The position numbers and the translations under genes are program-made. Below the pieces are notes generated by a model. It was not told the origin of the DNA. It did no database searches and saw nothing but the letters and a program-made list of their open reading frames with translations. From Xanthomonas hortorum pv. pelargonii (lineage in GTDB: Bacteria; Pseudomonadota; Gammaproteobacteria; Xanthomonadales; Xanthomonadaceae): DNA of 64,000 nt. The DNA lies in NCBI RefSeq assembly GCF_024499015.1, contig NZ_CP098604.1, positions 4,464,001 through 4,528,000 on the forward strand, read 5' to 3'. How positions within the stretch are numbered: the stretch's first letter is position 1; every line of letters starts with the position of its first letter. Of the stretch, positions 57,019-64,000 are shown piece by piece.

Positions 57019-57498
57019 CTAGGCGCGCGGTTGCGCTGCCAGCCAGCGGTCCAGTTGCGCAGCAAATGCCTGGCGGTCGCGTGCATGCAGCGCAGGCGGC
57101 CCACCGGTGGCGACGCCGGCACCGCGCAGTTCTTCCAGAAAGCTGCGTACCGACAGGCGCTCCTTGATGGAGTTGCCGGTGAATGGCTCGCCGCGCGGGC
57201 TGATGGCGGTCGCGCCTTGCTCCAGGACACGGGCAGCCAATGGAATGTCCTGCGTGACGACAAGATCGCCGGCGGCAACCCGTTCGGCAATGGCATCATC
57301 GGCCGCGTCCGGTCCGCCCGGCACCTGGACGGCGCGCACATGCGCCAGGCGTGGCGTGGGCAGGAAATGATTGGCGACCAGGGTCACTGCGGTGCCGGTG
57401 CGCACGGCTGCTCTGAACAAGATGTCGCGGACCACGGCAGGACAGGCATCGGCATCGACCCAGATCTGCGCCTGGGTTGGCGTACTCGGCGTATTCAT
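57019..57498 (-). CDS. YaiI/YqxD family (DUF188) protein
   Basis: 159 residues. [20 protein letters not shown] at the N-terminus, [17 protein letters not shown] and the C-terminal [21 protein letters not shown] fit UPF0178/DUF188, a PIN-like fold probably acting on nucleic acid. The start at 57498 (MNTPSTPT) is chosen; the upstream open frame is not homologous. Confidence 0.9.
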   Translation of the reverse strand: MNTPSTPTQAQIWVDADACPAVVRDILFRAAVRTGTAVTLVANHFLPTPRLAHVRAVQVPGGPDAADDAIAERVAAGDLVVTQDIPLAARVLEQGATAISPRGEPFTGNSIKERLSVRSFLEELRGAGVATGGPPALHARDRQAFAAQLDRWLAAQPRA

Positions 57499-57560
57499 AA
57501 GGTGATATCGATAGGGAAGGGACCTGACATGCGGTCGGATTTGGCCCGATAGTAAAAATT

Positions 57561-57765
57561 TTGACGCGGGGTGTCGCTTTTTATTGGAATCGCGAGTATT
57601 GTGCACTCACTGTGTTTGCAAGGGTCACCGTGAATCGTGGCCTGATGCAGCCGGATCGTTACAGATCTCGCTTCATCGTTCCGCTTTACCAACGCCTGCA
57701 ACTCAGTCTCAGCTCCGGCTTTTCGGACGCTGCGATTTATCAATCAATAGTTCAGGAGTTAGTAA
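57561..57765 (+). promoter_or_regulatory. Promoter and long leader of the cold-shock gene
   Basis: TTGACG (57561) and TGGAAT (57585) spaced 18 bases form a candidate promoter, predicting a leader of about 170 bases, the size typical of cspA-type genes that fold differently at low temperature. AGGAG at 57754 precedes the ATG by 7 bases. No exact cold-box sequence found. The open frames in this leader look non-coding. Confidence 0.4.
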
Positions 57766-57975
57766 ATGTCAGAACGTCTAAACGGTACTGTGAAGTGGTT
57801 CAACGATGCCAAGGGCTTCGGCTTCATCACCCCGGAAAGCGGCCCGGACCTGTTCGTGCACTTCCGTGCCATCCAGGGCACCGGCTTCAAGTCGCTGCAG
57901 GAAGGCCAGAAAGTGAGCTTCGTCGCCGTGCAGGGCCAGAAGGGCATGCAGGCTGACCAGGTGCAGGCGGTCTAA
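57766..57975 (+). CDS. cspA: Cold-shock protein (CspA family)
   Basis: 69 residues, a single cold-shock domain: [19 protein letters not shown] contains RNP1 (KGFGFI), and [10 protein letters not shown] is the RNP2 variant. RNA chaperone in the cytoplasm. Unusually short spacing of charged residues after RNP2 but normal length. Single-gene unit with its own terminator. Confidence 0.96.
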   Translation: MSERLNGTVKWFNDAKGFGFITPESGPDLFVHFRAIQGTGFKSLQEGQKVSFVAVQGQKGMQADQVQAV

Positions 57976-58000
57976 TCCGTCTGCAACCGTAAGGTTGCCA

Positions 58001-58034
58001 AAAACGCCGGTCGCGCAAGCGATCGGCGTTTTTT
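58001..58034 (+). terminator. Rho-independent terminator of cspA
   Basis: Stem ACGCCGGTCGC/GCGATCGGCGT (10 of 11 pairs) with a GCAA tetraloop, followed by TTTTT, 26 bases after the stop. Confidence 0.93.
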
Positions 58035-58155
58035 ATTGGGCGTCTTTTGAGCAATGCGTTTGCATCGTCAGCAGCGCGGGGCCTGCAGGCGCGAGTGAGC
58101 GCGGCGACGACGCAGGGATGGGTAGGATGTGCGCTTTCCGCGCGCAGCCCTTCTC

Positions 58156-58854
58156 ATGATCACTGTCCACCATCTCAATAATTCCCGTTCCCAGCGTGTG
58201 CTGTGGCTGCTGGAAGAACTGGCGCTACCGTACCAGATCGTGCGGCATGAGCGCGATTCCAAGACCATGCTGGCGCCGGCCGCATTGCGTGCGATCCATC
58301 CGCTGGGCAAATCGCCCCTGATCGTGGATGGCGATCTGACCGTGGCCGAGTCCGGCGCGATCATGGAGTATCTGACCGAACGCTACGATACCGAATGCGC
58401 GCTGTCGCCATCGCCGCGTCCGCAGGATTCGCCGGAGCGCATGCAGTTTCGCTACTGGATGCATTACGCCGAAGGCTCGGCGATGCCGCCGTTGTTGATG
58501 ACGCTGATCTTCGCGCGCATTCGCAGTGCGCCGATGCCGTTTTTCGTCAAACCCATTGCACGCGCGATTGCGGACAAGGCGATGTCGGGCTTCGTCAGCC
58601 CGCAACTCAAGCTGCATCTGGACTGGATGGAGCAGTCGCTGCAGGCCAGCAACTGGTTCGCCGGTGAGCGCTTTACTGCGGCTGACATCCAGATGAGCTT
58701 TCCGGTGCAGGCCGCCGCGGCGCGTGGTGGCGGATTTGAAAATTATCCGCGTTTGCGCGCGTTTCTGGAGCGGATCGAAGCGCGTCCGGCGTATCAGGCC
58801 GCGCTGAAAAAGGGCGGCCCGTTCGAGCTGATGGGACGCAAATCCCCAGAGTAA
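58156..58854 (+). CDS. Glutathione S-transferase family protein
   Basis: 232 residues. N-terminal HHLNNSRSQRVLWLLEELALPY and ESGAIMEYLTERYD (GSH site), then a helical domain with NWFAGERFTAADIQMSFPV. The start at 58156 (MITVHHLN) is chosen over 58129. Similar in layout to the GST at 15596 but only distantly alike. Substrate unknown. Confidence 0.9.
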   Translation: MITVHHLNNSRSQRVLWLLEELALPYQIVRHERDSKTMLAPAALRAIHPLGKSPLIVDGDLTVAESGAIMEYLTERYDTECALSPSPRPQDSPERMQFRYWMHYAEGSAMPPLLMTLIFARIRSAPMPFFVKPIARAIADKAMSGFVSPQLKLHLDWMEQSLQASNWFAGERFTAADIQMSFPVQAAAARGGGFENYPRLRAFLERIEARPAYQAALKKGGPFELMGRKSPE

Positions 58855-58991
58855 TGCTGGCAGCGGCTTGGCGAGGCGTAATGCTGCGGCAAGCAGCGAT
58901 CACTTTGCTGGCCGCCAGTCGTCTGGTTTGCGACTTCCCAATCCCCACGTCCAATCCCGCGCGCAACCACCTGCGCGCGCACGTCCAGACC

Positions 58992-59858
58992 TCAGGGCGC
59001 GCGACACTGCCGCAGGAACTGCAAGGTGTCGCGCATCACTTGCGATTCCTTGCGGAGTGACAGCACCAAACGCATATGGCCCATTCCTGGATAAAAAATG
59101 CGGTGCGCCTGGACCCCCGCCTGTTGTTCGGCGGCAGCGAGAACCGTGCTGTTACGCGGTTCCACCACGTGGTCGGCATCGCCGTGCAGCAGCAACATCG
59201 GCGGCTCGTCCCCATCCACATGACGAATGGGTTGCGAGGCTTCCTGTTCGGTAGGTGAAGTGCCGAAGATCTGGATCAATTCAGGGTCGGTCATCGGCGA
59301 GAAGTCGTAAGGGCCTGCGAGGCCGACGAAACCGCAGAGTTGGCGTGGCTGCATGCCCTGTGCCTGCAGCCATCGGCGATCGGTGGCGAGCAGTCCTGCG
59401 ATGTACGCACCGGCGGAGTGGCCCATCACCGCCAGGCGGGCAGGGTCTCCGCCGTAGGCGCGTGCGTGCTGATGGCTCCAGGCGGTGGCCTGTGCGGCAT
59501 CGCTCATGAAGCCGTCCAGCCGGACCTGCGGATACTTTCGATAGTCGGTCACCATCACCACCATGCCCTCGCGGGCCAGCGAGCGGCCGACCCAGCGATA
59601 GTTGGCGCGGGCGCCACGCTTCCAGGTGCCGCCGTAGAAAAACACCACCACCGGCGCATCGACGGCGCCGCGCGGTTGGTAGACGTCCAGCGCCAGGCCG
59701 TGTTCCGGGTCGAAGACCTCGTTGCGGTGTTCGATGACGCCAGTGCGGCTGGATGCAGCGTTGATGCCGCCGAAGAACACGCTGCTGCAGGCGCTCAGGC
59801 TTAACGCGCCGAGTAGCAAAAGGGCAGGGCGAAACCAGCGGGAAGTGTGCAAGCGCAT
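58992..59858 (-). CDS. Esterase/lipase-type alpha/beta-hydrolase lipoprotein
   Basis: 288 residues. Signal peptide and lipobox LSAC, then a BD-FAE/acetyl-esterase-like domain: oxyanion VVFFYGGTW, nucleophile GHSAGAY, acid in LLLHGDADHVV, and His in GMGHMRL. Predicted outer-membrane-anchored carboxylesterase. Monocistronic. Confidence 0.88.
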   Translation of the reverse strand: MRLHTSRWFRPALLLLGALSLSACSSVFFGGINAASSRTGVIEHRNEVFDPEHGLALDVYQPRGAVDAPVVVFFYGGTWKRGARANYRWVGRSLAREGMVVMVTDYRKYPQVRLDGFMSDAAQATAWSHQHARAYGGDPARLAVMGHSAGAYIAGLLATDRRWLQAQGMQPRQLCGFVGLAGPYDFSPMTDPELIQIFGTSPTEQEASQPIRHVDGDEPPMLLLHGDADHVVEPRNSTVLAAAEQQAGVQAHRIFYPGMGHMRLVLSLRKESQVMRDTLQFLRQCRAP

Positions 59859-60031
59859 GAGTAGGGTCGCTGTAATAACTGAAGAGGAATGAATCTGCGG
59901 CTGTTGTGATGTGCGAGTGCGGCTGGATGCTGCAGTTCAGCGTGTCTGGAATGGGGATACGAGGCCGGTAGCGAATAGGATGCGCGGTTCACCCATGCGA
60001 AGTTCACCCGCTCTGGCCTAGGCTTGTCGCC

Positions 60032-61588
60032 ATGACAGATATCCAGTTCGACAACCGTCTGCGTCAGCAGTTGCCTGGTGATCCGGAAGAAGGGCCGCGT
60101 CGCCGGGATGTGGTCGCTGCCTGGTCGTCGGTGTCGCCGACGCCGGTCGCAGCGCCCAGGCTGCTGGCCTATTCCGCCGAGATGGCGCAGCAACTCGGGC
60201 TGGACGAGGCCGAGATTGCCAGTGCCCGTTTTGCCGAGGTGTTTGGCGGCAACGCGTTGTCTCCGGGCATGCAGCCGTGGGCGGTCAATTACGGCGGGCA
60301 CCAGTTCGGGCATTGGGCCGGCCAGCTCGGCGATGGCCGGGCCATTTCGCTGGGCGAGGCGATCGGGGTCGATGGTGGTCGCTACGAATTGCAGCTCAAG
60401 GGCGCCGGTCCCACGCCTTACTCACGCGGCGCCGATGGGCGCGCCGTGCTGCGCTCGTCGATTCGTGAATTCCTGTGCAGCGAAGCGATGCACCATCTGG
60501 GTGTGCCGACAACGCGCGCACTGAGCCTGGTCACGACCGGCGATGCAGTGGTGCGCGACATGTTTTACGACGGTCGCCCGCAGCGCGAGCCCGGCGCCAT
60601 CGTATGCCGGGTGGCGCCATCGTTCATTCGCTTCGGCAATTTCGAATTGCCCAGTGCGCGCGGGGATAGCGCGCTGCTGCGGCAGTGGGCGGATTTCACC
60701 ATTGCACGCGATTTCCCGGAGTTGGAAGGTGCTGGCGAGAATCTGTACGCGGCCTGGTTTGCGCAGGTCTGCGAGCGCACCGCCGTGATGGTGGCGCACT
60801 GGATGCGGGTCGGTTTCGTGCATGGGGTGATGAACACCGACAACATGTCGATCCTGGGCCTGACCATCGATTACGGCCCATATGGCTGGGTCGACGACTA
60901 CGACCCGGACTGGACGCCGAATACCACCGACGCGCAGGGCCGGCGTTACCGCTTCGGCACCCAGCCGCAAGTGGCGTACTGGAACCTGGGACGCCTGGCG
61001 CAGGCGCTCGCGCCACTGTTTGCCGATGCGGCGCCGTTGCAGCAGGGGCTGGATCACTTTCGCGATACTTACCTGGGCTGCGACCGCCGCGACACCGCGG
61101 CCAAGCTGGGTCTGGCCGATTGTCGCGACGAGGATCTGCACTTGATCGATGCGCTGCGTGAGTTGATGCACGCGGGCGAGATGGACATGACGCTGACATT
61201 TCGTGGCCTGATCGAGTGGTCGCCGGAGCATCCCGACCCGGAGCTGCTGCGCGAAGCGTTCTACGACCAGGACAAGCGCCTTGCGCACGCCGGGCAGTTG
61301 CAGGAATGGCTGCAACGCTATGCCACACGGCTGGGTCAAGACACGCTGTCGCCGGACCAACGCCGCGAACGCATGCGCCTGGCCAACCCGCGCTACGTGC
61401 TGCGCAACTATCTGGCGCAGCAGGCGATCGATCTGGCAGAGCAGGGCGATCCCTCCGGCGTGCAGGAATTGCTCGAGGTCATGCGCCGACCCTACGACGA
61501 CCAACCGGGCCGCGATGCGTTTGCCGCGCGGCGGCCGGAGTGGGCGCGCGACCGCGCCGGCTGTTCGATGCTGTCGTGCAGTTCCTGA
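60032..61588 (+). CDS. selO: Protein adenylyltransferase SelO (YdiU)
   Basis: 518 residues. Pseudokinase fold that AMPylates proteins: [55 protein letters not shown] and [13 protein letters not shown]. The C-terminus CSMLSCSS matches the redox cysteine position held by selenocysteine in animals. Single gene with its own upstream gap. Confidence 0.95.
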   Translation: MTDIQFDNRLRQQLPGDPEEGPRRRDVVAAWSSVSPTPVAAPRLLAYSAEMAQQLGLDEAEIASARFAEVFGGNALSPGMQPWAVNYGGHQFGHWAGQLGDGRAISLGEAIGVDGGRYELQLKGAGPTPYSRGADGRAVLRSSIREFLCSEAMHHLGVPTTRALSLVTTGDAVVRDMFYDGRPQREPGAIVCRVAPSFIRFGNFELPSARGDSALLRQWADFTIARDFPELEGAGENLYAAWFAQVCERTAVMVAHWMRVGFVHGVMNTDNMSILGLTIDYGPYGWVDDYDPDWTPNTTDAQGRRYRFGTQPQVAYWNLGRLAQALAPLFADAAPLQQGLDHFRDTYLGCDRRDTAAKLGLADCRDEDLHLIDALRELMHAGEMDMTLTFRGLIEWSPEHPDPELLREAFYDQDKRLAHAGQLQEWLQRYATRLGQDTLSPDQRRERMRLANPRYVLRNYLAQQAIDLAEQGDPSGVQELLEVMRRPYDDQPGRDAFAARRPEWARDRAGCSMLSCSS

Positions 61589-61682
61589 CGCACTCAGATG
61601 CACGTATGTCGTAAACGCGGCGTCACGGGTCTACGCAGCCTAGAATAGGATGGTCCCCACCGGCCTTGACGCCATCGCCACC

Positions 61683-62243
61683 ATGACTGACTGCACCCGC
61701 TGCGCCGGCAATACTTCTTCCGGACCCAACCATTGGGCTGAACGGATCCGCGACATCGCCGACTTTCCCAAGCCGGGTATCGTCTTCAAGGACATTACCC
61801 CGCTGCTGTCGGACGGCCCGGACTTTGCCTCGGCGCTGGACGAAATGGCGCAGCCCTGGCGCACCACGCCGCTGGACGCGGTCCTGGGCATCGAGGCGCG
61901 TGGTTTCATTCTGGGCGCGGCGCTGGCGCGCGAACTGCGCACCGGTTTTGTGCCGGTGCGCAAGCCCGGCAAGCTGCCCGGACGGACGTTGGTCCAGGAA
62001 TACGCGCTGGAATACGGCACCGATCGCATCGAAATGCACGAGGACGCGTTGCCGCGTGGCGCGCGCGTGTTGATCGTCGACGACGTGCTCGCCACCGGCG
62101 GCACGCTGCGCGCGGCGCTGGGGCTTGCTGCACAGCTGCAACTGGAAATCGTCGGTGCGGCGGTGCTGGTCGAGTTGCTGGCGCTGCAGGGCCGCAGCAA
62201 GTGGGCCGATGACGTGCCGTTGCTGGCCACGTTGAGCTACTGA
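61683..62243 (+). CDS. apt: Adenine phosphoribosyltransferase
   Basis: 186 residues. [30 protein letters not shown] and the PRPP-binding [14 protein letters not shown] are all present. Salvages adenine to AMP. The ATG at 61683 (MTDCTRC) is chosen; the frame is open 33 bases further upstream. Confidence 0.96.
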   Translation: MTDCTRCAGNTSSGPNHWAERIRDIADFPKPGIVFKDITPLLSDGPDFASALDEMAQPWRTTPLDAVLGIEARGFILGAALARELRTGFVPVRKPGKLPGRTLVQEYALEYGTDRIEMHEDALPRGARVLIVDDVLATGGTLRAALGLAAQLQLEIVGAAVLVELLALQGRSKWADDVPLLATLSY

Positions 62244-62376
62244 TTCATACAGACTGCCGCTCGAGCGTCTGGCGACATGGATGCGCGAGGTGCGCATCCA
62301 TGTAGATGGTGCGGGGCAGGCGCTTCAGTCCCTCCGCTTGATCGTATGGCCGGCAGGATATCTGCCGGGCCGCTGA

Positions 62377-63753
62377 TTACAGCTTGCTGACCCGGAACCG
62401 GCGTCCCTTGATCTTGCCCGCATGCAGATGCGCCAGTGCCTTGGCGACGTGTGCGCGGGCGATGGCGACATAGGAGCGGGTGGGGTAGATCGCGATCTTG
62501 CCGATCGCCGCGCCCGAGAGCCCGGCTTCGCCAGTCAACGCGCCCAGGATGTCGCCGGCACGCAGCTTGTCGGTCTTGCCGCCGTCGATGCGCAAGGTGG
62601 TCATGGCCGCCTGCGGCAGCTGTGCCGGGCGCGCGGTGGCCAACGGTGCACGCGACCACTTCAGCGGCTGGCCTTGTTCGGCTTCCAGTGCCTGGGCGCG
62701 CCCTGTTTCGCGTGAGGCCACCAGGCTGAGAGCAAGCCCGCGCTTGCCCGCGCGCGCGGTGCGGCCGATGCGGTGGCGGTAGGTTTCGGTATCGGTGGGC
62801 AGCTCGTAATTGACCACCGCCGCCAGGTCTTCCACGTCCAGCCCGCGGGCGGCCACATCGCTTGCCACCAGCACGTTGCAGCTGCGGTTGACGAAGCGCA
62901 CCAGCACTTCATCGCGGTCGCGCTGTTCCATGTCGCCATGCAGGGCCAGCGCAGAGAAGCCGAATTCCTGCAGCGAGCCGGCCACTTCGTCCACTTCCTT
63001 GCGGGTATTGCAGAACACCACGCTGGACTCGGGATTGAAGCGCAGCAGCAGCCCGGCGACGGCTTTCTGTCGATAGGTCGGGTCGACCTCGAAGAATTGC
63101 TGGTCGATTTCCGGCGCGTTGTCGGCGCCTTCGACGGTGATTTCGATCGGGTCCTTCAGGATTTCGCGCGCAAGCGTACGGATGATGTCCGGGAAGGTGG
63201 CCGAAAACAGCAGGCTCTGACGGTGTTTGTCGCAGCGGCTGGCAATCTCGCGGATGGGTTCTTCGAAGCCCATGTCGAGCATGCGGTCGGCCTCGTCCAG
63301 CACCAGCGTACGCACGCCACCCAGATGCAGTGCGCGCTTGCGGGCCAGTTCCTGGATGCGTCCGGGCGTGCCGACCACCACTTGCGGGTCGTGCGCTTCC
63401 AGCGAGGCCAGTTGCGGGCCCAGCGGCATGCCGCCGGTCAGTACCACCAGTTTCATGTTCGGAATGCCGGTGGCCAGCTTGCGCAGCTGCTTGCCAACCT
63501 GATCGGCCAGCTCGCGGGTAGGACATAGCACCAGCGCCTGCGCGCGGGTCAATGCGGGATCTAGCTTTTGCAGCAGGCCCAGCCCGAAGGCAGCGGTCTT
63601 GCCGCTACCGGTCGGCGCCTGGGCGATGACGTCCAGCCCCTGCAGGATCGGCGGCAGGCTTTGCGCCTGGATGGGAGTGAGTACGGTGTAGCCAAGGGCG
63701 TCGATGCCGGGGGCCAGGGCCGGCGACAGCGGCAGCGCGGAGAATTCGTTCAT
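62377..63753 (-). CDS. dbpA: ATP-dependent RNA helicase DbpA
   Basis: 458 residues. DEAD-box core: [48 protein letters not shown], and HRIGRTARAG. The C-terminal DbpA RNA-binding domain (TLRIDGGKTDKLRAGDILGA, KIKGRRFRVSKL) targets 23S rRNA hairpin 92 for 50S assembly. The start at 63753 (MNEFSALPL) is the family start. Confidence 0.95.
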   Translation of the reverse strand: MNEFSALPLSPALAPGIDALGYTVLTPIQAQSLPPILQGLDVIAQAPTGSGKTAAFGLGLLQKLDPALTRAQALVLCPTRELADQVGKQLRKLATGIPNMKLVVLTGGMPLGPQLASLEAHDPQVVVGTPGRIQELARKRALHLGGVRTLVLDEADRMLDMGFEEPIREIASRCDKHRQSLLFSATFPDIIRTLAREILKDPIEITVEGADNAPEIDQQFFEVDPTYRQKAVAGLLLRFNPESSVVFCNTRKEVDEVAGSLQEFGFSALALHGDMEQRDRDEVLVRFVNRSCNVLVASDVAARGLDVEDLAAVVNYELPTDTETYRHRIGRTARAGKRGLALSLVASRETGRAQALEAEQGQPLKWSRAPLATARPAQLPQAAMTTLRIDGGKTDKLRAGDILGALTGEAGLSGAAIGKIAIYPTRSYVAIARAHVAKALAHLHAGKIKGRRFRVSKL

Positions 63754-63766
63754 GGGGCATTTTAGC

Positions 63767-63840
63767 GGGAATCGGGAGTGGGGAATGGGGAATCGCAACG
63801 GCGAGGCTTTTCCATTCCCGATTCACTATTCCCGATTCCC
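63767..63840. repeat. GGGAATCGGGA-type short repeats between dbpA and uup
   Basis: The left half has GGGAATCGGGAGTGGGGAA and GGGGAATCG; the right half has their complements (CCATTCCCGATTC and ATTCCCGATTCCCG), so the region can fold into a long imperfect hairpin. Related to the unit at the edges of 7865-8065. It lies between divergent genes and may hold their promoters; TACAAT at 63842 is a possible -10 box for uup. Confidence 0.55.
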
Positions 63841-63853
63841 GTACAATTGACCC

Positions 63854-64000
63854 ATGCCTTTAATCACTCTGCAAAGCGTCGACTACAGCGTCGGCGGCCC
63901 CTTGTTGCTGGAAAAAACCGACCTCACGATCGAGCCGGGCGAGCGTATCGCCCTGATCGGCCGCAACGGCGCCGGCAAATCGACCTTGATGAAATTGATC
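63854..64000 (+). CDS. uup: ABC-F family ATPase Uup, N-terminal part (3' end outside window)
   Basis: First 49 residues only: [21 protein letters not shown], then Walker [15 protein letters not shown]. The start MPLITLQSV and the spacing to Walker A fit the soluble ABC-F protein Uup (ribosome- and branch-migration-associated). Other ABC-F members cannot be excluded from the fragment. Confidence 0.8.
   Translation, partial: MPLITLQSVDYSVGGPLLLEKTDLTIEPGERIALIGRNGAGKSTLMKLI

Noticed and set aside
59801..60313. 170-residue minus-strand frame upstream of the esterase
   Set aside because: It overlaps the start of selO and has no recognisable domain.
1..64000. CRISPR array, prophage, toxin-antitoxin or restriction system
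   Set aside because: No regularly spaced repeats, phage genes, or recognisable toxin/antitoxin or methylase motifs were found in reading the window.

Overview
The window is 64 kb of a GC-rich gammaproteobacterial chromosome. The gene content and order point to Xanthomonas or a very close relative: an H-NS/XrvA-like protein, a FimX protein with degenerate GGDEF and EAL domains, petABC followed by sspAB, phaR-phbB, a VirJ/AcvB protein, and several families of palindromic intergenic repeats. I see no IS transposase, prophage, CRISPR array or rRNA operon, so this is mostly core chromosome. The species is not resolved.

Layout. 1-2545: tail of a DHA2-type MFS drug exporter and its NodT-type outer-membrane partner. 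2655-5658: potGHI polyamine importer, with a 142-bp inverted-repeat element sitting on the potG/potH junction. 5798-7864: small lipoprotein and a succinate-semialdehyde-type dehydrogenase. 8066-13525 (minus strand): phoH-ybeY-hypothetical-corC-DUF4105-corA, equivalent to E. coli ybeZ-ybeY-ybeX-lnt but with a DUF4105 membrane protein where lnt would be. Its upstream gap holds a dense cluster of DnaA-box-like 9-mers. 14057-17832: miaB, a glutathione transferase, a broken WYL-type regulator and a lytic transglycosylase. 18010-22547: cytochrome bc1 complex (petABC), a composite palindromic repeat, sspA and sspB. 22798-28603: DUF3301 protein, the giant helicase Lhr, and a frameshifted mpg glycosylase gene.

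28779-32235: a chemoreceptor with a good FliA-type promoter, cheW, and a GAF-GGDEF protein whose GGDEF motif is destroyed. 32414-34879: second copy of the inverted-repeat element, an unlisted 58-residue protein, tRNA-Ala(CGC), the H-NS-like protein and RNase D. 34977-38357: a SUMF1-domain lipoprotein and a VirJ/AcvB protein. 38400-41407: repeats, xseA, queG. 41432-49138: the conserved nnr-tsaE-amiC-mutL run plus two exported proteins; amiC carries a 2-bp frameshift in its linker. 49186-52631: phaR, phbB, gluQ, htpX. 52688-56957: composite repeat, fimX, an HI0933-family flavoprotein, yaeQ. 57019-64000: DUF188 protein, cold-shock protein, a second GST, an esterase lipoprotein, selO, apt, dbpA and the start of uup.

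Main points of interest: (i) an inverted-repeat element translated as the N-terminus of PotH; (ii) a DUF4105 (Lnb-like) protein in the lnt slot of the ybeZYX operon; (iii) eight DnaA-box-like sites within about 200 bp, far from any dnaA gene; (iv) inverted copies of a 310-bp composite palindrome separated by about 31 kb; (v) three frameshifted genes (WYL regulator, mpg, amiC), which may be real decay or assembly error.
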